From contig NW_019091362.1 of the NCBI RefSeq assembly GCF_001949145.1, forward strand, positions 10,367,399-10,431,398: a stretch of 64,000 nucleotides of DNA, read 5' to 3'. Below the pieces are notes generated by a model. It had not been told where the DNA came from. It ran no database searches and was given only the letters and a program-made list of their open reading frames with translations. Origin of the DNA: Acanthaster planci. Its lineage: Eukaryota > Echinodermata > Asteroidea > Valvatida > Acanthasteridae. Position 1 is the first letter of the stretch; every line of letters starts with the position of its first letter. Shown here in pieces: positions 51,331 to 62,899 of this stretch. The translations under genes were made by a program, and so were the position numbers.

Positions 51331-52633
51331 TCAAGCACTTGGGTTGTCTTGTCTTTGTTGAGTTTCCGGCTTTCCTGGTACATGCTCCTCGAAGATGTCT
51401 CTCTGACTTGGGTTACGTTGCTGACCATCGCTCTCACCAGATTGTTCTGATCCATAGGTGCTCCCAAGACTTCCTCCTCCCTGTCTCTGCAGCGGATCAG
51501 TCAGCAAAGTCAACTGGTGTTCTGTGATGCCCCAGACTCACTGGTCTTCTGTTTAGGCAGTGACTTCAAGTAGACGATGTCAAACTCTCTCTGCACTTCG
51601 CCGCAGATGGTACATCCTTCCCTGGCATACAGGTACGTTTCTCTGGTTTCTTTCACGGGAATCACTTGCCCAGGTAGGAGTTACTTTGGTACCATGGGCT
51701 GAGGCCAGTCCATCAGCTGGTTACACCTCTCGTGAGGCACGGTTTCCTCAGTAGGTTCACCGTGGAGCATTCCCATCATCCCCAGCGGCTTACCACCAGA
51801 TTTAGCCATCGGTAGCTCAACAGTGGGCTCTTCTTCTTGATCCCAAAGGATCGGTGTCTGAGACAATGCTGTCTCGACTAGCTCTCCGAGAGCCTCATCC
51901 ATCCAATGCTCTGAATTACCAATCTCCACCTTCTTTACTGCCTCAGGTACATCAGTGGTAGTCTAGGTACACTTGTGGCCTTCTTTGGCAGCAGCTTCAC
52001 CTTGGACCTTTCAAGGTGCGGCTGTCGCATTTTCCTTGCTCTTCTTGGTCTTCTTTTGAATTGGTGAATGCTTTCATGGGCTCGAAAGATCCATTGGGGT
52101 ATCATCTAGCGGCCAGGAGACAGGGCAAGGTGGTGCTTTACATTGCTCGTCACTGTCCTCTAGGGATCTTTCTCCTACTTGCTGACTTTGTCATCCCTAG
52201 TCTCCTTCCTATGACAGCGCTTTCCTTTCTCTCTGTCATTCCCTGGGGTAGACCTATCTGGGATGGAACTCCTCCTCTCCCCTTCTTCATAAGTCTCACC
52301 CTTTATCTGTTCCACCTCGAAGATCTTGTCTGGGTGGCAATCCTTGTAGTGGGCTCTGAGATTATCCCGACGGTTGTTTTTATGAGAGCACCAAAGGCAC
52401 CAATATAAGAGGCGTGGACCATGCTTACCAGTTAAGTGCCAATCAAGGCTCCTCTTGTGCATCATTTTGCAACATTTTGCAAGGACACACCACAGTCTTG
52501 GACTCGGGTCGTTCCTTCTCTGACTTCCTGTCACTTCCTCCCATCTCTCGGTAGCTCTATAGCTCTGAACTTCTTTCTGCAAATAAATAGAAATTGTTGA
52601 TCCTGTTAACAGTGTAACTCTCCTTGCACCCAA
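51331..52633 (-). pseudogene. Gypsy-2 extra segment with C2H2-like zinc fingers
   Basis: Downstream of integrase on the minus strand, a 152-residue frame (52,175-52,633) contains YWCLWCSHKNNRRDNLRAHY followed by KDCH, a C2H2 finger (CX2CX12HX4CH), preceded by a partial finger ending LDWHLTGKH. The frame continues in pieces to 51,331 (acidic and Pro/Gln-rich). A role in targeting or nucleic-acid binding is a guess. It is broken by shifts, so not expressed as an intact protein. Confidence 0.6.
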
Positions 52634-53185
52634 TCAAAGCTGTTCAAGGCGCACCCCATGATTTCCTTCAGGTGCAGGTACGTCCCTACTACTGCAATTA
52701 CTGCTATTACAGGTAACATTGCGGCATTCTACGCTGCCTTGGTAGATTCCGCTTGGAGGCGGCATCGTCTGCCTACTGCTTGGTTGTTCTGATGACGCCG
52801 AATCAGGTACTAGCTGCTTGGTCTGAGACCCTACGTGAATGTCTGAGCCATTAGGTTTTTTATCAACGGTCGGCATTGCTGCCTGTGTACTTGCTTGTCC
52901 TGACGTTGTTCCATCGATTGCTGCATCCCCTGTCTGGGGTTCTTCCCCAATGTCTAGACCATTTGTTTCTTCATCAGCGGACAGAATTACTGCCTGTGAC
53001 TGAAGAAAGGACTCTTCCTTTTCATTCCAGTTGCTGTCTCCTGCCAGATCACTGCCAGCAACCAACGGTTCATTTGTCTGCCTCGCACATCCAGGACTCT
53101 CATTTCCCCTCTTTTCCCCACTACTCCATGGTTTCAACAGCTCACCTACGTAGTGCTTCAAACAGTCGTAATGCAGGACTTTCAT
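52634..53185 (-). pseudogene. Gypsy-2 integrase C-terminal extension, low complexity
   Basis: The first 25 residues (MKVLHYDCLKHYVGELLKPW) are the end of the integrase GPY/F-type module. The next 150 residues are Ser, Thr, Gln, Asp and Gly-rich with no fold recognised, for example repeating the theme DEETNGLDIGEEPQTGDAA and DKKPNGSDIHVGSQTKQL, a diverged internal repeat of about 35 residues. The following stop separates it from the zinc-finger segment. Confidence 0.7.
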
Positions 53186-53189
53186 TTTC

Positions 53190-54511
53190 CCCTTTGGTTT
53201 CCTTTGTATCCTGTAGGTTTACATCTGACAACTTGCAAATAACCAATTACGGACCTCCACATTTACATTGTAACTTAGGTCTTAGACCCTTTGTTTTGGC
53301 AGGGTTATATAACCACACGAAATCCCCTTCGCCTATTCGGTCATGGACCACACGGCGGTCATAGGCTTTCTTCTGTCGCCTGGTGCTGTTCTTGAGACAC
53401 TTCCTCGCCCTACCATGTGTTGCTTGAATATTCCTGCTCAGATTGAGTGCGTAGTCGGTTTGTACTGTATTCTTGTTACCATCATTCATTGATGCTACCC
53501 CAGCAGTTAGATCGATGGGTAGGTACACTTCTTTCCCCAACATGAGCATATTGGATGTTCCGCCTGTCAATTCCTGCGGCGTAGCTCAGTGAGCGAAGGT
53601 CGCAAATGGCAAGTTCGTGTCCCAGTCTTTCTGCCACTTCTGTGGTTCAATCATGGTTGAAATCATTGTCAGCAAGGTTCTGTTGAATTGCTCACTTAAA
53701 CCATCAGACTTGGGGTTATATGGTGTGGTGCATGTCTTCTCTGTCCCAAGTATGTGACACATCTTTGAGAACACTTGGGACTCAAAGTTTCTGCCGTGAT
53801 CTGAATGCAACTCTACAGGCATGCCAAACCTACACATGAACTCGTTCACTAGTGTTTCCACCATCATAGTTGCCTTCTCGTCCGCCTACAGGTAAGCCTC
53901 CACCCACTTACTAAAATAATTGCCTACTACAAGGATATACTTGTTCCCCTTCTCGCTCTTTGTGAGAGGGCCTTCCATATCGACTGCGATCCGTTCCATC
54001 GGTGCACGCACAAGATGTTGTTGCAGGGAGGCTCTTTTCCTCCTTGCAGGGGCCTTTTTACTGGCACATACATGTACATTGCACTGTCGAACCATAGATC
54101 TCGCTTCACTGTCCATACCAGACCAATAAAACCTGTGTCCACTTGTCTTTCTGCCATGTAAATCTATAATTATCTAAGGACGGAGCCAGCGGGGACTACG
54201 GGCTTCCACTTCACCTGTCGGCCGTCATTGGACTCCCAGCACATCTGTAGGAATCCATCCCTGACCTCCAACTGCTCCCAAGTCAGCCAATAAGCTTTTT
54301 CTGCCAGTGAACGTGGTGAAAGAATTTCTTGATCCCGTCTTGCAGTTGCCCTTTCTTTCTCTTTCAGCACCCATTTAATGGACGCATCCTGTAGCTGAGC
54401 TTCTCTCCATTGCTTCTTGGTGATGGTAGGCACAGCCGTAATAACTATGACTCCAGCTTCCTCCGACCTGCTGACATAACTATGCTTGTCCTCACTGTTA
54501 CTCTTGATCAC
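53190..54511 (-). pseudogene. pol: Gypsy-2 integrase, broken
   Basis: Contains a degraded zinc-binding region (near 54,060-54,116), then VDMEGPLTKSEKGNKYILVV with the first Asp, LHSDHGRNFESQVF with the second, and PKSDGLSEQFNRTLL with the Glu, so the DDE triad is traceable. The C-terminal module (IGEGDFVWLYNPAKTKGLRPKL) and the tail KMKVLHYDCLKHYVG (53,130-53,190) follow. Stops near 53,585 and 53,885 and a shift near 53,240 split it. Confidence 0.9.
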
Positions 54512-54519
54512 CTCCTCAC

Positions 54520-55214
54520 GGCCACACTGACCACACGGCCTCCGAGAAAGGCCATCGGCATTCCAATGTCAGCGGCCTGATCGATGAATGATCTTCAGGT
54601 CATGCTCTCCTATCACCTGCAACCAATGAGCCACTTGGCCCTGGGGCTCCCGGAAGTTCACGAGCACTTCAGCATGCCATGATCTGTTCTCACTGTGATT
54701 CTTCTCCTGTAGATGTACCTGCAGTGCCTAAGTTTCTTCAGGTAGACAACCACGGCAAGTATTTCTTTTCTTGTTATGCAATAGTTTCTTGTCTACTCAA
54801 GGCCCTGCTTGCATAGGCAATTACCCGTTCAATACCATCCTGTACTTGGGACAGAACGGCTCCTATGCTTGCATCACTTGCGCATGTATCTAGGACGTAG
54901 TTGAGATGTGGGTCAGGGTAGGCAAGAATAGGTGATCCTTGTAGTCGCCTCTTTAACTACTGAAATGCGCCTTCCGCTTCTGGTGACCATGCAAACTACC
55001 TGCCTTTCTCCGTCAGATGGTGGAGGGGTCGAGCAATGTCCGCAAACCCCTTTATAAACTGTCTGTAGTACGACGCGAGCCCGAGGAAGCTCTGTACATC
55101 TCTCATGGACTGGGGAGTTGGCCACTCTCTGACCATCTTCACTTTCTCAGGATCAGTCGAGATCCCTTGGCCTGTCACTATATGCCCAAGGTAAAGGACT
55201 CGTTGCTTGAACAA
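54520..55214 (-). pseudogene. pol: Gypsy-2 RNase H region, degraded
   Basis: After the RT connection (HLTEKGR) the minus strand shows fragments of RNase H in changing frames (54,913-55,125 and below), with no continuous frame. Traces such as ACGAGTGATGCAAGC-like coding for the first catalytic Asp can be seen near 54,870, but they are too broken to score. Confidence 0.6.
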
Positions 55215-55253
55215 TTCCCATTTCTTAATAGTCTTAAGCTTTAGCCCAGCTTC

Positions 55254-55760
55254 TCACAGTTTCCAAAACACTGTCTTCAAGCGATTAAGCACCTCCTCCA
55301 CTTTGTTAGCAAAGACAATTATATCGTCCAAGTAGCCAAGAAGTGTCTTCCAATGGAGCCCCGCAAGAACTTGCTCCATTAGCCTCTCAAAGATGGAGAG
55401 GGCGTTGCAAAGCCCGAAGGGCATTACATGCGGCGAGTACACGCCCCCTCTGACCATGAAAGCTGATTTCTTCTTAGCATCGTCATCTAGTTCAACTTGC
55501 CAAGAGCCTGATGCCAGGTCCAAGGCGGACAGCCACCTTGAACCTGACAGCGCATCGAGGGAATCATCAATGCGAGGGATGGGATAGTAGTCTTTCATGG
55601 TCACCGCATTGAAGCCAATGATAGTCAACGCAGAACCACTTACTGTCATCCTTTTTATTAACCAAGACCACATTGGAGGCCCAAGGACTGTCAGTAGATT
55701 CTATTACGCCATCATGTAGCATTTCCTTCACCTGCCGTTGATCTCTTCCTGCTCCTGTTT
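55254..55760 (-). pseudogene. pol: Gypsy-2 reverse transcriptase
   Basis: Motifs YYPIPRIDDSLDALSGS, LSALDLASGSWQVELDD, FMVRGGVYSPHVMPFGLCNA and GYLDDIIVFA cover RT motifs, with an intact Y-L-D-D at 55,308-55,345. The N-terminal motif is shifted near 55,650. Following frames (54,996-55,214) give LGHIVTGQGISTDPEKV and FLGLASYYRQFIKGFADIAR, the connection to RNase H. Confidence 0.92.
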
Positions 55761-56453
55761 AGGATATCTTCGTGGCCTTTCCCTTTGTGGAGAAACATTG
55801 GCGGTGTTTATTGCATGTTGAACTACGCTCGTCCACCCGATGTCTGTGCTTCCGGTAGAAAATATGTCCTGGTAGTCGTGCAAAAGCTCCGCTATTCTAT
55901 GGTGATACAGTGGTTCTGCACCTTTGCTCCGGTTGTACAAGCCAATGAGATGTAAGGGAACTTCATCGTTTGCCTCTACCCTTGTTGGCATTGTCTGTGG
56001 AATTTCAATGTCTTCCTTGCCTACTGAGGCTAGAAATCCTGCCAGGGTACCTCGTTTCACAACACACAATCTCCTCCCAGGATTAAAAGTTCTAATGGGC
56101 ACCTCATCATCTCCAACCCTCACTAGCAGTCGTGCCACAATCACTCCCTTGTATGCCATCTCACTTCGCTTGGCCGGCTCCATATTGCTCATACCATTCG
56201 CCTTGATCCCTCCAGCCAAATACCCCTGAGCAATAGCCTCATGTCCCGGCGGTATTTCGGTCGTTTTTGCCACCATCACTCTGGCACAAACCGATCTCCC
56301 TTGGAGTAGGTGCACTTTATCCTTTCGTCGCCAATCCTGAGTTCCAAAGTGTGAAAATCCAAACTCCCCTGCGTCCACATCCATTCCAAGAATTCCCTCC
56401 AGGGGGCCAATTTCCCCAAATATTGCATTAACAAGGAAGGTGACTTTACCCAC
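55728..56453 (-). pseudogene. pol: Gypsy-2 protease-to-RT linker
   Basis: A 241-residue frame after the protease: GILGMDVDAGEF is the conserved Gypsy ILGxDFL-type motif at the end of the protease fold. It is followed by a linker with VRVGDDEVPIRTFNPGRRLCVVKRGTLAGFLASV, typical for elements with long pre-RT linkers, and ends at the RT N-terminus (VVQHAINTANVSPQRERPRRYPKQEQEEI). Confidence 0.85.
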
Positions 56454-56508
56454 TCACATTTGCATGTTTGCGCTGCCAATACTGTTCAGTAGTCCACCAT
56501 TGCTGTCC

Positions 56509-56706
56509 TTACACCTGTTCCTTCCCTCTCGAGTCGAGGTCTTTTACCTGGGGGTATTTTGTAGAACAAAGTGGAATTAAGCACCGTATCGGTCGTACCT
56601 GTATCTGCCAGTAGGTGCACTCCCCTTCATTTACTTCTGCCGGAACAAATAGGCCATTTTGTGCCCTGGCTATTTTCGGTCCTGTGGGAAGATAACTATC
56701 TTTCAT
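56509..56706 (-). pseudogene. pol: Gypsy-2 aspartic protease active-site region
   Basis: In the second minus-strand frame the sequence reads LLADTGTTDTVLNSTLF, with the D-T-G-T retropepsin motif at 56,597-56,605. The longer open frame in this interval is out of phase with it, which indicates a frameshift close to the active site. Confidence 0.7.
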
Positions 56707-56839
56707 GCAGCTACAGTATCTGTCTTTCCTGTGGTGCCGTCACCTACTGACCCTGTTGCTCCTCCAGCCACCCCACGGGTCCCTGGGGTGGCTGCTCCTC
56801 CTTTCCCGTATAAAGTCTCCTCTGCCCGGTAGACTGTTT

Positions 56840-57420
56840 ACAGTTTCTCTCAATGTGTCCCTTCTGCTTACACCTATAACAAATGAGATCGGCGGCTGGT
56901 ATGCTTCCCCCTTCCATGGTTGTTGTCAGACGTAGGGCTCTGAGCTGTTGAACGAGAGTTACTTTCCCCTTGGTTGCACCCTTCTCCCCTTAGCTTATAT
57001 CTCGCCATCATCATCTTCATTTCCTCCAAGAGGCGCTCTGTGTCAATGTCTAATATCCTGGCATATTTTGGCTTTCTGCCCTCTCTCCTGTATTTTGTGG
57101 AAACCTTTGGTTGCCAAGGCTGCCCTCATGGCTTCTTCCAGCATTGTAGGCCGTGCCTGGAAGATCCCTTCCCTGATGGCCTGACTTTCAATCGCATTAG
57201 GGAAATGTCCCCTAGCTAGGCGATCTCAGCCTTCTTCCAGTAGCTCAGGGTAAGCTGATGGATGGATTGTCCAAGCTCCTGTAGGCTTTCCTTGGCTCCT
57301 TGACATAGGTGCCTGAACTCCATTAAATGGTCTTCAGCCAGTTGTCCTGGTCCAGATCTTTTCTCCAGCTGGTCCACAAGTTTGTTGTAGGGTGGCGGAC
57401 TTTCCTCTATGCTGCCACTT
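56840..57420 (-). pseudogene. gag: Gypsy-2 gag, broken, with zinc knuckle
   Basis: A CCHC knuckle CYRC-KQKGH-IERNC lies at 56,840-56,881 with CX2CX4HX4C spacing. Upstream (57,000-57,400) are capsid-like traces in shifting frames, including PNAIESQAIREGIFQARPTM and LEEAMRAALATKGF. No complete frame remains. Confidence 0.75.
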
Positions 57421-57877
57421 ATGTTATTTTTTTTCCTGAGAACAGGTACTTGAAAAACCCAGGAAATGCTCTAAAATGCAGCTGAGAGCATCTATAAAGT
57501 CCCGAAATTTTCGGGGCCCTTGGGCGGGGTCTGAAACCCAGGCCATGGCTTCACAAAAAGTTGGTAAACCACAATGGAAATCCCCCACAGTTTTGAAAAA
57601 TCCTGGGGAGAACCCTGATATGCACTGGTTGTGATGCACTTCCACTGCATTATACAAACTCCCTACTGTACACTGTCGGAAGGCCTTATCTCATGTTTCA
57701 CATTATGCAAAGAAAAGTCCTTGGACATTTCCTGTAAGGTAATTACTGCATGTAACAATAGTTATTAATGATATACTTGGAGCATGAGGATCTTGCCCAG
57801 CAGCACAAGAATTGAATACTGGAGGATTTTGGAGGATTTAGGGTGTATCCTAGCCAAAAGGGCCTAGGCGGTTAGGG

Positions 57878-57912
57878 TTAATCAAAATGGTCTCCCATTC
57901 AGGTTATTCCTA
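57878..57912 (-). repeat. Gypsy-2 LTR remnant
   Basis: Thirty-five bases (AATCAAAATGGTCTCCCATT and CAGGTTATTCCTAT) match the inside of the LTR near 49,677-49,711. Flanking sequence does not match, so this is either a remnant of the 5' LTR or a captured fragment. Confidence 0.5.
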
Positions 57913-58300
57913 TATACATGTACATTTGGCGTATAATTTATGATTTACAACTGTAATTAAGCAATCAATACAATCCTGGCAATTAATTAAGTACAGGGCT
58001 GGTAACGAATGGTAGGGATGCTCAATTCACAGACCTTTTACCCAGGAATGTGCAACTTAAGCTCAGAGCTGGCTCGGTGTATGTTACGGCAGGCACAATA
58101 TCAAGCTTAAGTTGGATTATGTAACACTTTCTCTAATAATAAAACATATATTCCTGTCTACCACTTTGTTTTCTTGTAATATTTTAAGTCTGGGTACACT
58201 CTTCTAAAAATATTCTGCTTAAGATATTTCATCCTATACATTCTGAGAAAAGTGTACCACAAAATGGGGGATTTTTGCCTCATTAAAAAAATCATTGTCT
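57913..58300. other. Unassigned stretch right of Gypsy-2
   Basis: About 390 bases of AT-rich sequence without a recognised gene or repeat, between the LTR remnant and the exon-like cassette array. Confidence 0.4.
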
Positions 58301-58302
58301 TT

Positions 58303-59545
58303 TTGACTTATTTACATGAATTATTTTCTTCTCTGCTTAATTTCAAATGACCTGTAAATACTCGACAAGTACGTCACCTACGTGGAAAGCTTCACTTGAA
58401 TGGGCTGATAGCAAAGGTGGAATTGCAGCATTTGTTGCAGAGAAAAGGGCGTAAGTAAACAGAATAAAGACACTAAACATTGTGTTCACAGGAAAGAGGA
58501 TTTCAAAAAAGGAGTAAAGAAACTAAACCCACTAAACACACGAAGCAGAGCAGGCAGTGGACAGAGGACTCATCAGAAATTCTGCAAACTGGACCCACTA
58601 AAAGCACACTTAACAGAGTAAGGAGAGGAAAGAGGTTACAAAAAGAGGAAAGAAACTGAACCCACTAAACACACAAAGCAAAGCAGGCAAAGGGGATTCT
58701 CAAGGAATTTCTGGAGGCTGGACCCAGTAAACACGCTTAAACGAATAGTCAGAGGAAAAAGGATTGCAAAAAAGGATTAAATAAACTAAACAAACTAAAC
58801 ACACTGAACAGATTAAGGAGAGGAAAGAGGATTCAAAAAATGAAGTAAACAAACTGAATGCACCAATTACACCAAGCAGATCAAGTACATGTATACAGAC
58901 GAAAGAGGACTAAAAAATGGAATAAACAAGCTGAACCCACTAAATATATTAAACAGAGTGGGAGTAAACGGAGTAAACACATCTAACTCAATGAGCAGAC
59001 CTTACAGATTAATTTCAGGATAGAGAATTGCAAAAAAGAGTAAACAGTCTGCATACACTAAACACATTAAGCAGAGTAAGCAGAAGAACAAGAAAAAATG
59101 ACCTATTTGTAGGAAAGATTTTTCTCGCTGGTTAATTTCAGATGACCTGTAAATACTGGAGAAATTCGTCACCATTCGTGGAAAGCTTCAGTGGATGGGT
59201 TGACAGTAAAGACAGCAGTAGCATGCATAACAGACAAAACTGTAAGTAAACAGAATAATCAGACTTAACAGGTTGAAGAGAGTAAACAGACAGAGAACTC
59301 TTAACACTCTCAAGAGAGTATTTAGATTAAAAAGAATGAAAAAAACGAGTAACAGACTGAACACACTTAACAAAGTAGGCAATTAATTTTTTCTCTTTGG
59401 CTTAATATCAGATGACATATAGCTACTCGACAAGTATGTCACCTGCGTGGAAATTGTCCGTGATCAACTTCAGTGGAACAGGCTGACAGGGAAGATGGCA
59501 GGAGCATACGTTACAGAGAAAATGGAGTAAACAGGTTGAACACTC
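58303..59545 (+). repeat. Exon-like cassette repeats, copies 2-4, with GAGTAAACA tracts
   Basis: Cores at 58,347-58,450, 59,142-59,241 and 59,412 to about 59,526 match copy 1 at 49,193. Copy 2 reads MTCKYSTSTSPTWKASLEWA and on to IAAFVAEKRA, but its acceptor is TTTCAA. Copy 3 has TTTCAG and GTAAGT but a shifted peptide. Copy 4 has ATCAG and an internal stop. Cores are separated by A-rich tracts with the theme AAACTGAACACACTAAACACA and GAGGAAAGAGGATT. Confidence 0.7.
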
Positions 59546-62270
59546 TAAGTGCACTAAATAGTTTGCCTGGTAATGAAGTTAACACTCTTACTTGTGTATT
59601 AACTTTTATAAATTGATTCATGTTGCTCGATGAAGTCGCTGTTTGTTTGTCTTCGTCAGATTTAGTTGCTGTGTGAAAATCAGCCTGATCTGCATTCACT
59701 CCACTGTGGAGTTAGAGAGAGATAGCAACACAGCTTTACTACTTTGAGGTCTCTAGAAGCCATGATGGCACAGTCTGGTTGGTATGCTCTTCCTGATCAG
59801 GCTTTCTCCATCCCTAGACCATACACCTCGGGACACTGCACAGTGCACGCCCTACAGCATCTGTGATGAGAGCATCCCAAGACCTCCATCACCTGACCCA
59901 GAGCACTGATGAAGGTTAATGGATACAAGATTACAGCCAACTCAAGACTAGAGATCCTGGAAACACATCCAGACCAGATGGTCTCCTATACCCAAGGTCA
60001 GATTAGGACCACTTGTTCTATCACCCTCCCTTAGGCAGTACCTCCAACAATATTTAGCAAGTCCAGAAGCACAAAGATCGCGAGATCAATTGGTAACTAG
60101 CTGAACTCATTTAGAGCATCCAGCACTGGTTCCATGATCACTGCATCTGTGAAGCCATCAAGATCTCCAAGCACTGCAGAGTACCCCAAGACATCCATTT
60201 TGCCATCAGCACCTAGCCCCTCTTGGACTCTCTCCAGACAGTGTGAAGAGTCATCTCTACTCAAGGACAATTTCCCCACCCTGCCCAAGTTGCCCCTTTA
60301 GCTTAGAGCTTATGGGTCACCTTTATCCTTGACAACCTTGTCACCTGACCAGTATCGCTGCCCTAGCTGCGACCTTCAAGCCTCCATGCTGTAACACATC
60401 AGGTTCCAGCAATAGTCCTCTGATGCTACTATGGGCAGATATGCCGCCCAAAACATTCTCTGGTTCTCTCCAGAACCTCACATATTCACAAAGACATATT
60501 TATATGCAGTTACTGCAAACAATCTAATGTTGCTTCCTTCATTAAGTACTAGTAAGTCTTTGATATAAAATCCTGTTTGCATGGGCTACAAGCCTGGATT
60601 TTTCATTTGCTGTCAATAATTTGTTTGTACAGACATCATTTCCTATAAATCTGTTTGATTTGCCATATTTGACATCTGGTCGTGTCAAATTTCTGTATGC
60701 GATTGTTTTCATGAGCTATCGTCATCTAATGTATTGATGAGTGGGAAGGTGCTATTTATTGTGCATTGTAAAAAGTAAACTCAACTCGTTTTTTATCTGT
60801 GTTTGGAAACCTGATGAGACGACTTTGCAAGTGATAATTATGGAGATTACTCATTAGCACATCTTCAGGTTGTGTGCAACATTGTCAGCCACTGTGAGCC
60901 AGCAGCCCTCACTTGGGCAGGCCTGTGGGCCTCCCATTATGGAAAGGACCAGCATGGCACCAGTCATGAGGAAGTCACTACACAAATACAAGAACAACCA
61001 AGAGGAAGAGGTGGGCACTAGAGGGAAATTGAAGGGGAACCATAAAAAAAACTGGATAATGCATTCTTTAATTGAATTGTATGTTGTTTCTGAAAGCAGA
61101 GTCTGCATTTTTGAAGTTTCCAGCAAACAAGATGTAGGCCTACTTCTGACAAAATGCTGGCCATCCCTGGACAGTATGAAGTCAGCACCACAACAGCTAT
61201 TTGGTGCAAAGCCATTTCTGACTTGGTCCATTACACCTTTTAGTGTTCAGTCATCTCTGATATGGCATTATGACTGTGACATATCTGTGATATTTGTCAT
61301 TTACAAATAAATTTAGTCATATTCAAGAAACATTAATCTCAGTTTCCTTCAAAAAAGCTGTATAATTTGTATGTTTGCACTGTTCTGAAAAGCACTGTTT
61401 ATTGCTCACAATAATTTTGCTAGTCTGCAGTCTTCAAGCATGTTACGTGTCGGCTTTTGTTTATAAAAGTACATCTCTAATAATGTAGGCAGAACAAAGC
61501 AATGGTTTACATGTATATTTGTTTTACTCGTGTGCTATCGTGTTGTAATTACACAACTTAACAGGAGTAGACTCCACTGTACTTTTGGACAGTTTCAATG
61601 AAGACCCAAAATTAATCCACGCATCCTTTAGCTGATCATAATTATGCCTTATAATTTTTCTGTCAAGTTTAATTAAGACCAGAGGATGTTTTGAGCTGGT
61701 ACAGGCAGTGCACATTTTAATTTGCTCTTCATGCAACAAAAAATACCAAGAAAAACTGATTCCAAAAACAATGAACTGTATTACTGTAATCAACTGTAAA
61801 AGCAAAACGTGTACTACAAGTGGGTGCATTTTTTCCAGTGTGTTAGATTTGTGTTGGTTAGTACACTCCTTCATTACCAATCAAACAATGAAATAAAACT
61901 GTTCAGATATGCTGACAAAAATGTAAAGGACTTGTCCCCTGTATTAAATTGTGAACTGTCTTTATTGGAAACTTTCCCGTGATCATTGAATACACGAGGT
62001 TCCAGGAGGCTCTGTGCGAGCAAGCTGAAATCAAAAGAACTGGCAAATAATTATTTTATCATTTCTTTGTGTTATCAAGCACAAAATGTCATGGCAGTTT
62101 CCCAAGATTAGCTCACTATTTACGTAGAAGCGTTTTACAACTGGCGGGCTAAACCCCATCATTTAAGTCAGAACTTTAATCTTATTCCCGTGTAATATTT
62201 TTAACTAACTTATGCTGAGTATGATGATGTAATGTAGTGAACTTAATAAAAAAAATTAATGGTTAAGACC
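59546..62270. other. Intergenic stretch, no confident gene
   Basis: Pieces with codon-like composition occur at 59,760-60,300 and 60,850-61,010. The latter has a CATCTTCAG acceptor-like site and a GAAGAG|GTGGG donor-like site on plus around an open frame (LCATLSATVSQQPSLGQACG...). Neither matched a family I recognise, and open frames exist on both strands. Confidence 0.4.
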
Positions 62271-62275
62271 AATGC

Positions 62276-62543
62276 ATATGTGACCAAGTACATCGTAATC
62301 AGGAATAAGTCGCTGAGGCCGGTTTACGTAATGGCCGAGTAAAGTGGGGATGTTGGTAAATGTTGAAAATAATCGATGTGGCCGTTTTTGTATATTTTGA
62401 AAGTGTGTCTATGAAAGGTTACCATCAACACACTTGTAATATGTACCATTTGAAAGCTTATGAACTTCTCTTTTTGACCATGTACATATCTCTAAAAGTC
62501 AATGTGCGACTTATTCCTGATTTCGATGTACCGAGTCACATAA
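62276..62543. mobile_element. MITE-like element with 38-bp terminal inverted repeats
   Basis: ATATGTGACC, GTACATCG and AATCAGGAATAAGTCGC (62,276-62,313) recur as the reverse complement at 62,506-62,543 with about five mismatches. The interior of about 190 bases has no coding capacity. Size and structure fit a miniature inverted-repeat element; no target-site duplication or superfamily was assigned. Confidence 0.7.
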
Positions 62544-62707
62544 GTTCACTTTTCCAGGGTTTCCGCGTTGAATGCAAGATTTAAGTGTAACCCCCTGCAC
62601 CCTATAGTTAACAGCACAAGTCGATGTTTATTTTCTGCAGTTTGCGACACATATATACAGTTGGTGTAGAGTGTGGAGGAACGGTTTAAAAAAAAATCTA
62701 CCATTTT

Positions 62708-62780
62708 TCAATCCAATTCATGGTTGCAAAATATAAGTAATTTTTTCAGTCCAATTCATGGTTGCAAAATGTAAGCACTC
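62708..62780 (+). repeat. Short tandem duplication
   Basis: TCCAATTCATGGTTGCAAAAT followed by ATAAGTAA repeats once about 45 bases later with TGTAAGCA. Two units only. Confidence 0.7.
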
Positions 62781-62899
62781 TGTTTGTGTCCCATGTGTGG
62801 GCAGCAGGGTTCGAATTCCAGAATATAATTGTTTCATCTCTCGACCCTTTCTTTCCTCTTCCTTTAGCGATTCACGTCACAGTTTGAGAAAAATAAGAT

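Larger units (their letters stand above)
49480..57912 (-). mobile_element. Ty3/Gypsy LTR retrotransposon, nearly full length, inactive (Gypsy-2)
   Basis: Minus-strand order: gag (about 57,420-56,840), protease (about 56,600), RT (55,254-55,760), RNase H region (54,600-55,214), integrase (53,190-54,511), an extra zinc-finger segment (about 51,331-52,633), and 3' LTR (49,480-49,982). The 5' LTR is missing except for a 35-base match at 57,878-57,912. Domains are broken by frameshifts and stops. The family differs from Gypsy-1: the RT is more intact and the LTR unrelated. It sits inside the exon-like cassette array. Confidence 0.9.

Noticed and set aside
60870-61310. 146-residue open frame with exon-like edges
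   Set aside because: An equally long frame exists on the opposite strand, and the peptide matches no family I know.
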